Positions 17,234 to 25,338 of a stretch of 53,055 nt of DNA are shown piece after piece. The stretch is from IMG/VR virus record IMGVR_UViG_3300024231_000017, positions 1-53,055 of that record; one strand, written 5' to 3'. The translations under genes were made by a program, and so were the position numbers. Positions within the stretch are counted from its first letter, which is position 1, and every line of letters starts with the position of its first letter. The notes under the pieces are model-generated. The model was not told where the DNA came from and ran no database searches. It saw nothing but the letters and a program-made list of their open reading frames with translations. The DNA comes from a virus.

Positions 17234-17907
17234 TAGGCAACACCAACCATGCCGGAAGAGGCAGGTACTGGGGTTGTAGCTCCATCAGCCTGAGTCTTCA
17301 CACCAAGCGCATTGGCAAAGCTCTGATAGTGCATCATTGCTCGCTGTGCGTTGCCTGCAAACTCAGAGTCTTTCTGATATGAGCGATACAGTACGTAATC
17401 CAGAATGCAGTTAGCGTAAACATCGTCTAGGCTGATTGTAGTTGTATCTGTATCGAAATTAGAAATCGTAATTTCTGACGGAGATGAACTGTAAACAATC
17501 TCTAGAGAATGAGCGCCACTTGCACCCTTGGGGTATACATAAAAATTCTTGGGGTCGGCTGGATCGTAAACAAAGTGTTCAATCTTGTTGGTGCCAGCTG
17601 TGGTCTCGTGCCAGTTAGGTAGCGTCTCATCTAAGATGCGCTTCTGTACTTGGGTAACGGCTCGACCGCCCACGTTTCGTACTACTTCAATCAATCGTAA
17701 CGCCGCACTTGGAAGTGTCTGCTTACTACCGTCAACGCAGTCGTAGGTGGTGTTTACCATCTTTGCGTCGGGTCGGTGTAGCACTACTTCTTTCTGTGCG
17801 TCATTAAAGAACTTTAAAAGTTCACTATTTGGAAACCGGACGTTCGTATTATCCTGAAGAATAATTGCAGCCCGATCTAAAATATCTACTACCTTAGTTG
17901 TCGCCAT
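17233..17907 (-). CDS. DUF6682-like phage adaptor protein
   Basis: About 224 aa, start MATTKVVDILDRAAIILQDN chosen over the longer reading because GGAG lies just upstream. Residues 8-45 contain VDILDRAAIILQD and FPNSELLKFFNDAQKEVVLH, followed by RPDAKMVN, the signature of a phage adaptor family (DUF6682). A later helix (YANCILDYVLYRSYQKD) packs in these proteins. It would sit between portal and tail. It overlaps the 91-aa gene by 14 bases. Confidence 0.75.
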   Translation of the reverse strand: MATTKVVDILDRAAIILQDNTNVRFPNSELLKFFNDAQKEVVLHRPDAKMVNTTYDCVDGSKQTLPSAALRLIEVVRNVGGRAVTQVQKRILDETLPNWHETTAGTNKIEHFVYDPADPKNFYVYPKGASGAHSLEIVYSSSPSEITISNFDTDTTTISLDDVYANCILDYVLYRSYQKDSEFAGNAQRAMMHYQSFANALGVKTQADGATTPVPASSGMVGVA

Positions 17908-18169
17908 TGTCAGTCTCCCACTCAATTATTTGTAAATCGGGGTTGTTTTTGAATATCGGGTTGTACTCGAACTCATTTCCGGTAATCACATTCTTAACCC
18001 GTTTTGGGACGAGTTCTTTCTGGGCTGGCTGTGGGTTTGCTTTATTCTTAGCTAGTTGCTGCACCTGCTCTTCGAGCTGCGCGAGCGTTAACCGTCTATC
18101 CAGCTTTACACCAAAGTCTTCTTTGGCTTGAAGGAATACTTCGTCTTTCTTCGTGTTAGCTTTTTTCAT
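17894..18169 (-). CDS. small head-tail region protein
   Basis: A 91-aa Lys-rich protein. The N-terminal part has FGVKLDRRLTLAQLEEQVQQ, similar to small HeH/SAP-like segments that begin with a 'G...d.r.tl..l...v' helix-turn. The C-terminal part (LVPKRVKNVITGNEFEYNPI, followed by WETDNGDN) recurs in proteins encoded just after capsid genes (recalled, not searched). It starts 13 bases upstream of the terminator that follows the major capsid gene. The function is not known. Confidence 0.5.
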   Translation of the reverse strand: MKKANTKKDEVFLQAKEDFGVKLDRRLTLAQLEEQVQQLAKNKANPQPAQKELVPKRVKNVITGNEFEYNPIFKNNPDLQIIEWETDNGDN

Positions 18170-18181
18170 AAGTGTCTCGCC

Positions 18182-18206
18182 AAAAAGGGGGAGGAAAACC
18201 TCCCCC
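18182..18206 (-). terminator. intrinsic terminator after the capsid gene
   Basis: On the minus strand an 8-bp perfect stem GGGGGAGG / CCTCCCCC closes a TTTT loop and is followed by five U. It begins 15 bases after the major capsid stop codon. A leaky terminator here would keep capsid mRNA abundant relative to the tail genes, as T7 does behind gene 10. Confidence 0.9.
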
Positions 18207-18221
18207 GATCATTGGTCTATC

Positions 18222-19079
18222 TTAGTTCCACTTACCAACTACAAGCGCGTCTGGAGTAACGACCTTAGAGCCGTAAACTTTCAGACCACGTACTTGATCA
18301 CCGAAAGTGCTTTCCATGCGAACAGTTTCAGTGTTAGTGAACTGTGACGCGAAGGACAACGCTTTAGGGTGACCGGCAAGAACGTGGGTGTAACCCGCGT
18401 CGGCGCCAGTAGATGGCTTGTAAATCATGTTGCTTTGGAAAACCTTGAAGCGGTCAACCATTCCAACCAAACCGTTGCGGAGAGGTGAAGTGGCATCGCC
18501 AGTCAGGTAAGCCTGACGCAGCTCTGACTGCTTAAGCATAGAGATGTACTCAGGAGAAAGAACGATAAAACGACCTTCTTCTGGGATGTTCAACTCGTCT
18601 AACTGCTTAGACATGGTCAAGATGTTTTCTAGGATGTTAGAAGTAGTTACGTCAGCTTGTGAACCGATAGTAGTAGCACCAGTTACAGCGCCAGCAAGAA
18701 CTTCAGTCTCAACAGCAATACGCATACCTTCAGAAGCATCGCTAGAAGCGCCTTCCAACATGTTGATATCAGCCTGAGCTGCCAACACATCGTCTACTTT
18801 AAAGCTGTAGTACTTAGCTTTATCGATAAGCATTTCTACTTTAGCAGTAGTCAGCTCTTGAGTAGTGATAGTGCCAGCGTAGTCGTTGATAGTTACAGCC
18901 GGAACTGTACGGATAACAACTTTGTCGCCCTGACCAGAGATTTCACCTTCATAGTCGGTGTTAGAGATTTCGGGTAAAATTGATTTGCTGTAGAACTTAG
19001 CCTGAAGGAGTTTGGAAAACACCTCTGGGATAAAGTTTACTTCAGATGTAGCACCCGTTGAAAATTGTGAAAAAGACAT
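18222..19079 (-). CDS. major capsid protein
   Basis: A 285-aa protein with the order of an HK97-fold coat: an N-terminal arm (FSQFSTGATSEVNFIPEVFS), LLQAKFYSKSILPEI, then GDKVVIRTVPAVTINDY, an E-loop-like and spine region, EGRFIVLSPEYISML and the C-terminal QVRGLKVYGSKVVTPDALVV. The start ATG at 19079 has a very good SD (GAGGTAATAAAATG). The gene lies immediately downstream of the scaffold gene and upstream of an intrinsic terminator, the usual capsid order. Confidence 0.9.
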   Translation of the reverse strand: MSFSQFSTGATSEVNFIPEVFSKLLQAKFYSKSILPEISNTDYEGEISGQGDKVVIRTVPAVTINDYAGTITTQELTTAKVEMLIDKAKYYSFKVDDVLAAQADINMLEGASSDASEGMRIAVETEVLAGAVTGATTIGSQADVTTSNILENILTMSKQLDELNIPEEGRFIVLSPEYISMLKQSELRQAYLTGDATSPLRNGLVGMVDRFKVFQSNMIYKPSTGADAGYTHVLAGHPKALSFASQFTNTETVRMESTFGDQVRGLKVYGSKVVTPDALVVGKWN

Positions 19080-19098
19080 TTTATTACCTCACAAGAGA

Positions 19099-20019
19099 TT
19101 AGCGGCGTATCGACCCACTCTCCATCGCTTTGAGTATTTCTGTTTGATGCTTTTCAAACACTTTGTTTGGCATCCTCATAATCTCATCGACGGTCCAGTG
19201 TTTCTTTTCGCCTTTAATTTGTGACTTTCGAGCCTTGGGCATCTTCGGTTCTGCAACCGTCTTAGCCCGCTCAAGAGCCTGCTCTTGCAGCGTGGGAGCT
19301 GGTTGCCCCATATCAGCCTTAAACCTACTAAGGACGGAGTTCACATCATTTGACGAACCTTCTTGTATCCAAGTCTTCGTCTGAGAATCTGCTTCCTCTA
19401 ACCAGTTCAACCAGTCTGCCGTATCAATAAGTTGATCGACATCAGGGTGTACCGCTCGGATTCGCTCAAAGTGCTCGGCTTGCGCCTGCTCCTGAATCTC
19501 TTGATACTTACTCTGTTCTTGCTCGGCTAAAGCATCCTTGGCTCTACCAACTTCATCCTGTGTTCTCTTCAACTCATCCAGCAATGGTCCAGCAAGATCG
19601 GGATAGTCCTCTCTTATCTGTGCCAGCTTGCTTTCATCTTTTGAAGATTCCACAAGTTGACTCTTCAACTCAGTAACGCTTTTGATCAGGTCGGCATTTT
19701 GCCGCTTCAAGTCAGCCGCTTCTTGAGTTGCTTTCGTCATTCTCGCCTGTGCGCCTTTCATCGCTTTCTCGGCTTTTTCTAAAGCCAACCTCAGTTCCGA
19801 GTCCTCGCTGCGTTCTGACTCTTCTACTGTGTCCTCATCCGCTTGAACTTCAGCCGTATCCGTGGGATCGGGGGCTTCTACTTGCAACGCTTCGGGTTCT
19901 TCTGGGGTATCCTCTGGAGGTTGATCTGCCTCTGGGGTCTCAGTCTTACCTTTAGTCATTTGTTCGTACAATTCTTTCGCTTCAGCTTCCAGTCGCGCTG
20001 GGTCATTTCTCTTTGACAT
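19099..20019 (-). CDS. capsid scaffold protein
   Basis: About 306 aa, start MSKRNDPARLEAEAKELYEQ with AAGGA seven bases upstream (a 24-base longer reading has none). The first third is very acidic and Pro/Glu-rich. The middle is a long coiled coil rich in Glu, Lys and Gln (LRLALEKAEKAMKGAQARMT). The C-terminus is basic (KMPKARKSQIKGEKKH), as scaffolds usually are where they contact coat protein. Its place between portal and capsid genes supports the call. It should guide procapsid assembly and be absent from mature virions. Confidence 0.85.
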   Translation of the reverse strand: MSKRNDPARLEAEAKELYEQMTKGKTETPEADQPPEDTPEEPEALQVEAPDPTDTAEVQADEDTVEESERSEDSELRLALEKAEKAMKGAQARMTKATQEAADLKRQNADLIKSVTELKSQLVESSKDESKLAQIREDYPDLAGPLLDELKRTQDEVGRAKDALAEQEQSKYQEIQEQAQAEHFERIRAVHPDVDQLIDTADWLNWLEEADSQTKTWIQEGSSNDVNSVLSRFKADMGQPAPTLQEQALERAKTVAEPKMPKARKSQIKGEKKHWTVDEIMRMPNKVFEKHQTEILKAMESGSIRR

Positions 20020-20054
20020 TGTTATTTCCTTCGAGTCCCACAATGGGATATTCG

Positions 20055-20258
20055 TTAGTCTATTGCGGATGTCCTTTTAGGGGTCCGCGCTTTGTCTAGA
20101 ACGGCTTTTGCCGCATCCTCAAGTTCAAGCATAAAACGCAGCTCTAGTAGCCTGCCTTGCTCGAACCTAAAATTTGTCTCGTCTGCTCTTTCTAATGCTG
20201 ACTGGGCGCTGTCGAATCGGGCTTTAATTAAGTCCCGCAGGAGTTCCCATTCCGGCAT
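20055..20258 (-). CDS. 67-aa helical protein overlapping the portal end
   Basis: The start MPEWELLRDLIKARFDSAQS is the only ATG in frame and its gene overlaps the portal end by 35 bases. A longer reading uses a TTG inside the portal gene and is unlikely. The product is a charged helical hairpin (FRFEQGRLLELRFMLELEDA). Small proteins of this kind between portal and scaffold genes are common in tailed phages (recalled, not searched), but their function is unknown. Confidence 0.6.
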   Translation of the reverse strand: MPEWELLRDLIKARFDSAQSALERADETNFRFEQGRLLELRFMLELEDAAKAVLDKARTPKRTSAID

Positions 20259-22212
20259 TGCCTTGAGCCGCAGGATCGCCTGCGACTGCTGCCTGTTGCA
20301 TTTGAGCTTGGAGTAACTGTTGTTGTTGCTGCTGTTCAAGAGCTAATTGCTCCTCAGTCTTAATAATTTCGTCGGGGTCAATATCCATGCTCTGGGCTAT
20401 GTCACGCAGCAACTGAGTACGCTTGACTGCACCGTTGGGGTCTTCACCAACAAGAGATAGGAATTGAAGCAACCGCTGGCTCTGTACTTCTTTCTGTACA
20501 AGTGCAGTACTGCCACGAGCTACGATCCGTAGATCACCCTTGGACTTCTCGTTAGTCCCGAACTCCATATTGAAGTGGAACAGAGCCTCGATCATTGGCT
20601 CAATCAGGAAGTCATCAATGTTTTTGATTGTGCTTTTCAGTGCAATGTTTGCTGCACCCATCAGCATCGACATACCAGTCGCTGTTTTGTTAAGACCTTG
20701 AGTCTGCTCACCATGAGTGTACGAGGGCAGTGATGTGGTCTCGTCAGCAAATCGACGGAATATCTCTACAATCTGGTTCAGTCCATTAGCGTTCGCTACC
20801 GGCTGATACCATCTGACAGCAGGCATAGAACCGTCTCCACCCTCTCGGAGAAATACTCGCCAAGGGTGGATGTCTGTCGGGTCTTCTCCTGCTGCAAGCA
20901 AGTCGGTGTTTACCTCAACCATCGGACCTGACGACAAAGCCATGTTGTCTAGCCAGATACGCGTTGCGGTATTCATAGTTCCCTGAGAGTCACGCATCAT
21001 GCGAGGCACGCCTGTACCCCAGAACTGGTGCGGGCTGCGCTCATACGGGAAGATGTGATAAGGAATCTTGTACCCGTTTATAGGGTTCAACATAACCTTC
21101 AGTACCTTGCCGTCGCAGATCCATACACATGCTGAGTAATCATCAGAAAGATCTGAGCCTTCTTCTAACTCTATGCCGTGCTCTTCAAGGTCGTATCCGT
21201 CAACGGTGCCCCAATACTCCATAACAACGAAGCGATTGGACTCAGAGTTCTCGTGGATACCCGCGATTCGTCGTCGGGTTGTCTCGTGATCTTCTTCAGT
21301 ATGGTTGCCGTTACGGTGAATCTTAAGAAGATACTTAACCATATCGGAGTCAAACTGTGGTAAATCAGCCAGATCGCGCATCTGTCGTCTTGTTAGGACG
21401 TGACGACGGAATAAACCATCGCAATCATCCAGTGTTGTACAGTATGGGTCGGGGTATAGATCGAAAATACTAACGCTTTCTACGTCAGGCGCCACAGTTT
21501 CTACAACGCTCAAGCCAAAGTTCTGCTCACCAGTCTCTGGGTTCAACATTTTAGAGTAGCTTTGCTTCTTATCTATACGCACAGTGCCCGCTTTAACGGC
21601 ACCTGAGCCAAAGATGCAGGCTTCTAGGAATGCTTCCTTCAGCTTCATCTCTGCATTTGTTTCTATTAACTGGTCTTTAATGTCTACAGTCATAGACTCA
21701 GCAGCGTTCCTGGCTATTTCTTTCTCTAGCTCTAAGAACTCTCCCTCTAGCTCCTCCATCCTTGCGGCTACCAAGTCCTGATTCATCATCGGGTCTTGTC
21801 CGCTCGCCATCATGATCTGCTCCATAGCCATCTGGCGCATTTGCATCGCCTTCAGGGGATCGATCTGTGGGATTGGGGTGGGGTCTACAGAGAAGAAAAC
21901 ATCGCCATGCTGAAATAATAGGTCGATTATTCTTGAATATGCCGCCATAACTTTGGTACGTGTTAAGCCGACGTACACTTTAGACCGAGATCCAGAGGCT
22001 GCATTTAGACGTGCGAGTACTTCAGGCTCATATATCCCCTGATATTGACGCAGGTCTTTAAGCCACTCGTTCTCTGTTTCTTTACGAGCGTCTTTATATT
22101 CTTGGAAAGTTCCGGCGAGACGAGTCCCCAGACTCTGCATACTTTGCGCTTGCAGACCATCTGGCTCTTTGTCTAACTCTACTTCCTCGCCTTCATACTC
22201 ATCTTCATGCAT
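20224..22212 (-). CDS. portal protein
   Basis: A 662-aa protein in the portal position (downstream of terminase, upstream of scaffold and capsid). The acidic N-terminus leads to the helix TRLAGTFQEYKDARKETENE, then SRSKVYVGLTRTKVMAAYSR, a wing/clip region, ERSPHQFWGTGVPRMMRDSQ and a helical core with LNKTATGMSMLMGAANIALK. The C-terminus ends in a Gln-rich barrel-like tail (LALEQQQQQQLLQAQMQQAA), as in podovirus portals. It would form the dodecameric ring for DNA passage. Confidence 0.9.
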   Translation of the reverse strand: MHEDEYEGEEVELDKEPDGLQAQSMQSLGTRLAGTFQEYKDARKETENEWLKDLRQYQGIYEPEVLARLNAASGSRSKVYVGLTRTKVMAAYSRIIDLLFQHGDVFFSVDPTPIPQIDPLKAMQMRQMAMEQIMMASGQDPMMNQDLVAARMEELEGEFLELEKEIARNAAESMTVDIKDQLIETNAEMKLKEAFLEACIFGSGAVKAGTVRIDKKQSYSKMLNPETGEQNFGLSVVETVAPDVESVSIFDLYPDPYCTTLDDCDGLFRRHVLTRRQMRDLADLPQFDSDMVKYLLKIHRNGNHTEEDHETTRRRIAGIHENSESNRFVVMEYWGTVDGYDLEEHGIELEEGSDLSDDYSACVWICDGKVLKVMLNPINGYKIPYHIFPYERSPHQFWGTGVPRMMRDSQGTMNTATRIWLDNMALSSGPMVEVNTDLLAAGEDPTDIHPWRVFLREGGDGSMPAVRWYQPVANANGLNQIVEIFRRFADETTSLPSYTHGEQTQGLNKTATGMSMLMGAANIALKSTIKNIDDFLIEPMIEALFHFNMEFGTNEKSKGDLRIVARGSTALVQKEVQSQRLLQFLSLVGEDPNGAVKRTQLLRDIAQSMDIDPDEIIKTEEQLALEQQQQQQLLQAQMQQAAVAGDPAAQGNAGMGTPAGLN

Positions 22213-22215
22213 AGA

Positions 22216-23796
22216 TTAATAGCCCGTCACAGGATCTAACGATTTAAAGCGTTTTTGTATAGTCCGGTGCCGAGGTCTCGGCATAGAGGCAAGTCCATGC
22301 AGCGCGATAGCATAAGCCATCACCCTGTCATCATAACATCCATTCTGAGAATTGTAACTCCCTTTATCATCAATGATGTACGTTCGCAACTCATTTAATA
22401 GTTCAATATCCGCTACACCAGATTCACCCTGTCGCATTAAGGTTGCGAGATTGTCAACGATTAATGGTTTTGTTTTTGACGTGGTTAAGAAGCCTCCGCG
22501 TTTTGTCAAGCGATCTCCGTAGGCGCCATCGACAGAACTCTCCACAAATAAATTTGCATATCCTAAATCTTGTATTTTTCGGAGGGTGCCCAGACCATGG
22601 TTGTTTCTCTCTACTACTATATATGCGTTGTTAAACCGCTTACCCAACATGGCAACTAGGGCGCCGTAGTCAAAAGGATCTATGTGTCCGTGCCAGCAGC
22701 CTACCTGATTACCCATAGAGTCTAGGATCTGGGCGCAGCTGTAGTCGCCGTAGGCGAGACCTTCCGCAACATCCACACCGATGACGTAGCTTTCTTCTCG
22801 GAGCGGCGGATACCACTCTTGATAGTTGCCGTGTTCTCGCGGGATCAAGTTGCCATCGATGATGTCACCCTTAAAGTCTGCGGTGTAGCAGTTACTCTCA
22901 CATTGAGATATCGCCGTCTCTTCTACGAAGCATCGACCGGACGTTAAGAAGGCTTCTAGCGGGGTGCTCGGATATTCCTGACGGAATAGATCTGTTCCTC
23001 CCAGCTCGTCTAGCTTGGCGCGTCTAAACGAAAGCTGCTCGTCGTCCAATCCATATTTCTGGGCGAGATCATATTCTTCGGGGGTGGCGACGAAGTAAGG
23101 CGATACCTTTTTTCTATACTCGGGCATCCAGTACCACGGGATAAAGCAGGTTACCCACTCTGACTCGCCGCGAAGCGACTTCATTACCTGATCATAGAAC
23201 CAGCCACCGGCACCATTAGCCGTGCTCTCTAATATCACTTCAGTGTTCTTGCCGCCGACGGTCTGTAGTAGACCTGCGACTATGTCTGATCCTTGTGGGT
23301 AGAAGGCAACCTCTGATCCGTGGACGAATCGGTTTGTTTGTCCTCGTCCAGTCTGGGTAGAGCGTGCGGTTCCCACTCGGTACCGCGAATTGATTTCGTC
23401 AAATACCAGAGTTGACGCCGACTGAGAAGCGAGCGGCGGCTTAAATGCCGGATGCGGGACATTTTCATAGAAATGGCGGACCATATTAAAAATAGCGTTA
23501 GTAGATTCTGCAAGGTGCGACAGCACAAACGCGTTAGCGTTTCGATTTTGCGTGACTTTCCAGAAGTTTCTGCCCTGTGTGTACGTAGATATTCCGGTTT
23601 GGCGGGCTTTCAGGACCAATGCGCGGATGTTTCCTTGATCTTTTAACTGCTGTTCTAACACTTTATGCACGTATAATTGGGCAGAATTCAACACAAAACT
23701 GCGGGTATCCCCCTCTTTTGTGACAATTTTCAGCATGTTCTTTGCGTACAAAGGGAAGTTGCCCTTCAATTTGCGGGCTATCTCTTCAATTTCCAT
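22216..23796 (-). CDS. terL: terminase large subunit
   Basis: A 526-aa packaging motor. The ATPase half has an adenine/Walker A segment VLKARQTGIS (residues 61-70) and HGSEVAF (159-165), the usual Walker B/catalytic Glu site. The nuclease half has GVDVAEG (Asp342), a second Asp at 351, VVERNNHG in the middle and DDRVMAYAIAL (from 489), the expected acidic triad of an RNase H-like nuclease. The start overlaps the HNH gene by 11 bases and the stop is three bases from the portal start. The small subunit lies 2.4 kb upstream, unusually far. Confidence 0.95.
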   Translation of the reverse strand: MEIEEIARKLKGNFPLYAKNMLKIVTKEGDTRSFVLNSAQLYVHKVLEQQLKDQGNIRALVLKARQTGISTYTQGRNFWKVTQNRNANAFVLSHLAESTNAIFNMVRHFYENVPHPAFKPPLASQSASTLVFDEINSRYRVGTARSTQTGRGQTNRFVHGSEVAFYPQGSDIVAGLLQTVGGKNTEVILESTANGAGGWFYDQVMKSLRGESEWVTCFIPWYWMPEYRKKVSPYFVATPEEYDLAQKYGLDDEQLSFRRAKLDELGGTDLFRQEYPSTPLEAFLTSGRCFVEETAISQCESNCYTADFKGDIIDGNLIPREHGNYQEWYPPLREESYVIGVDVAEGLAYGDYSCAQILDSMGNQVGCWHGHIDPFDYGALVAMLGKRFNNAYIVVERNNHGLGTLRKIQDLGYANLFVESSVDGAYGDRLTKRGGFLTTSKTKPLIVDNLATLMRQGESGVADIELLNELRTYIIDDKGSYNSQNGCYDDRVMAYAIALHGLASMPRPRHRTIQKRFKSLDPVTGY

Positions 23797-24241
23797 TGCT
23801 ATTCACCACTGCGCGGCACCACCAGACAAAGTCATGGTCGTCTAAAGCGCCTCTCATTAGATTTACGCGGGCACAAACCAATCTTACATTGCCCCCAATG
23901 TAGCCTTTCGTGACATCAATCCGGTCAGGACTGACAGAAAGGTCTGACTGATCCAAGGTTATGTGCATAGGTAGCTGCGAAATAGCGCAAATACCTCTCT
24001 GCTGCTCGTATAACGCCACCAAATACTCGAGTGATATGGGAGTACCCTCGTATTTCTTTTGCTTGTGACGCTGCTTAAGACCCGTTAAACGATATTGCAA
24101 AAATCCCTCTAGACTTGAGTTGCTTCTTTTTTTATTGCTAAGCGACTTACAGGCTTTACACTGATGCCGCCCGTTAGCTTGAAACTCGTCTAGACTTTTG
24201 ACAACGCCGCAAGTGGTGCATTCTTTACGATTAAGCGCCAC
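23786..24241 (-). CDS. HNH-type endonuclease with two Cys pairs
   Basis: A 151-aa protein that starts with GTG (SD GAGGG seven bases upstream). It has four cysteines in two pairs (C8-x2-C11 and C28-x2-C31), then a basic region and the block GICAISQLPMH with SVSPDRIDVTKGYIGGNV (102-119). This is typical of phage HNH/endonuclease VII-like nucleases. It sits directly before terL; in HK97-like phages such HNH proteins assist cos cleavage. Whether this one is a packaging partner or a homing-type nuclease cannot be settled from sequence. Confidence 0.7.
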   Translation of the reverse strand: MALNRKECTTCGVVKSLDEFQANGRHQCKACKSLSNKKRSNSSLEGFLQYRLTGLKQRHKQKKYEGTPISLEYLVALYEQQRGICAISQLPMHITLDQSDLSVSPDRIDVTKGYIGGNVRLVCARVNLMRGALDDHDFVWWCRAVVNSNGN

Positions 24242-24600
24242 GATATGTCCCTCGTTAGCTCCTCAAATCTCGCTACGGCTTTACGGCTGTTACTGACAGC
24301 GACTCGGTCTCCCATTAACCCAGTGCCCAGCCCTATGCATCCCTGTACATCTTTAGGGAAGTTTGCTGCGTGAATCAGAATGTAGGTTCGATCCTCTACA
24401 TCTTGGATGTGATAGGTCTCGCCAAATCGCGGGGATGTCCGCCAAGCAACGTCATAGTTGCCTTCAGGGATACACGACACGTTGGCAGCATTGTCCAGCC
24501 ATGGTCGCTCTATCGTATAAAACCGCTCACCGTAGAACTCTATGACACCTAGTGTGCCGTCAGGGTGATAAGCGAATCGTTTTAGTTCGATATCAATCAT
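24190..24600 (-). CDS. DUF5675-like protein (candidate lysis enzyme)
   Basis: About 136 aa from the ATG at 24600, which overlaps the end of the 55-aa gene (ATGATTGA). A longer reading to 24747 has no good start. The protein has RFAYHPDGTLGVIEFYGERF, ERPWLDN, IPEGNYDVAWRTSPRFG and IHAANFPKDVQGCIGLG, the DUF5675 layout. The His and Cys of the last motif recall L,D-transpeptidase-like active sites. With a holin but no other lysin visible, this is the best candidate for the cell-wall enzyme. The lysis role is an inference. Confidence 0.6.
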   Translation of the reverse strand: MIDIELKRFAYHPDGTLGVIEFYGERFYTIERPWLDNAANVSCIPEGNYDVAWRTSPRFGETYHIQDVEDRTYILIHAANFPKDVQGCIGLGTGLMGDRVAVSNSRKAVARFEELTRDISWRLIVKNAPLAALSKV

Positions 24601-24760
24601 TGGTAGCCGGACCTCTCTTTCTAGCCCGAACATCGTTTCGTTCTTTTCGGCTGGGCTTAGTATTTCCAAAGATTCGATCATAGCCGTCGCTAAACTTTTT
24701 AGTATCTTCAGGACGACGGTTGTCGCCCTTGCTATATAGTGTTTCACGAGAGTTTTTCAT
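24593..24760 (-). CDS. 55-aa basic phage protein
   Basis: The ATG (24760-24758) overlaps the upstream TGA (ATGA) and the stop overlaps the next start, so the gene completes the coupled series here. AGGA lies just before the start. The product MKNSRETLYSKGDNRRPEDT then KKFSDGYDRIFG, and ends with an Arg/Lys-rich tail. Short phage proteins with 'KGD.rRp.....F...YDrIFG' are widespread (recalled, not searched), with no known function. Confidence 0.75.
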   Translation of the reverse strand: MKNSRETLYSKGDNRRPEDTKKFSDGYDRIFGNTKPSRKERNDVRARKRGPATND

Positions 24761-25011
24761 TTCCTGTGCCTTGCTGTCTTCTTAGCTATCTTCTTGGGTT
24801 GGGCGCTGTGCTGCTTACCCGCTTTGGTGTCGGCGCGTTTTTTCTTGCTGGTCGCCGCGTATTCCTTCTTACTCAAAGCGTCACGAGCAGACTTAGGCAA
24901 ATATCTTTCGCCGGTCGCCTTCTTGCCCTGAGTAGAGTTCTTGCCGCTCTTAGTGCCCCACTTCTCGCCGGTCCACTTCTTGAGGCTCTTCTGCGATTTT
25001 TTTAGCGCCAT
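24757..25011 (-). CDS. 84-aa Lys-rich protein (DUF5872-like)
   Basis: An extremely basic protein. It contains KKWTGEKWGTKSGKNSTQGK, then ATGERYLPKSARDALSKKEY and a Lys/Arg tail. The 'W.tk.GkpStqg.katGErYlP' pattern matches the DUF5872-type phage family. It belongs to a cluster of four adjacent small basic proteins (24757-25650), each starting within a few bases of the previous stop. A nucleic-acid binding role is suggested by charge only. Confidence 0.7.
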   Translation of the reverse strand: MALKKSQKSLKKWTGEKWGTKSGKNSTQGKKATGERYLPKSARDALSKKEYAATSKKKRADTKAGKQHSAQPKKIAKKTARHRK

Positions 25012-25211
25012 CAGTCTCTATAGCCTCCGCCCGCTGCTTTGTATTCCTTGGCTAGCATCTGCGCTTTACGCGCACTCCACTGCCCCGCTGAACCACCTTT
25101 GCTGCCAGCCTTAATCTTGTTAAACAGTCGCTTACGCATCGCTGGCTTCGTGTAGTTACCGGCGCTGTTAACGGTCGATTTTTTCTTGGGCGCAGCTTTC
25201 TTGGCAGGCAT
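25011..25211 (-). CDS. 66-aa basic protein
   Basis: The product has an N-terminal Lys/Ala stretch, then NYTKPAMRKRLFNKIKAGSK and GGSAGQWSARKAQMLAKEYK ending AAGGGYRD. This 'KP.lR.rl...i.aGsKGG..GqWSARKaQ.la..Yk..GGGYr' pattern is very common in phage genomes (recalled, not searched). The ATG is coupled to the previous stop by one base. The function is unknown; it is likely to bind DNA or coat assembly intermediates (inference). Confidence 0.7.
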   Translation of the reverse strand: MPAKKAAPKKKSTVNSAGNYTKPAMRKRLFNKIKAGSKGGSAGQWSARKAQMLAKEYKAAGGGYRD

Positions 25212-25336
25212 TACTTCTTCTTAGCCTTCGGCTTAGCTTTTGGCTTGGCTTTTGGCTTGGCTTTCATTGCAGCAGCTTTGGCTTTTGCGATACCTGCTGG
25301 CGTATATGCGTACTTCTTACCGTTGACGTTTGGCAT
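25211..25336 (-). CDS. 41-aa Lys/Ala-rich protein
   Basis: The product starts MPNVNGKKYAYTPAGIAKAK and ends with repeated AKPKAKPKAK. AGGAAG lies before the ATG at 25336; the longer frame to 25393 has no SD and overlaps the next gene. The 'GkkfpYt..Gi..Ak...' start is widespread among small phage proteins encoded with the other basic proteins here (recalled, not searched). Histone-H1-like (AKPK) repeats suggest DNA contact. Confidence 0.65.
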   Translation of the reverse strand: MPNVNGKKYAYTPAGIAKAKAAAMKAKPKAKPKAKPKAKKK

Positions 25337-25338
25337 GA

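Noticed and set aside
20259-20339. TTG-started extension of the 67-aa gene
   Set aside because: It lies inside the portal coding sequence and translates its Gln-codon repeat; the ATG at 20258 gives a conserved-looking start.
24601-24747. N-terminal extension of the DUF5675-like protein to 24747
   Set aside because: The stretch is better explained by the 55-aa gene at 24593-24760, coupled at both ends; the extension has no start signal.
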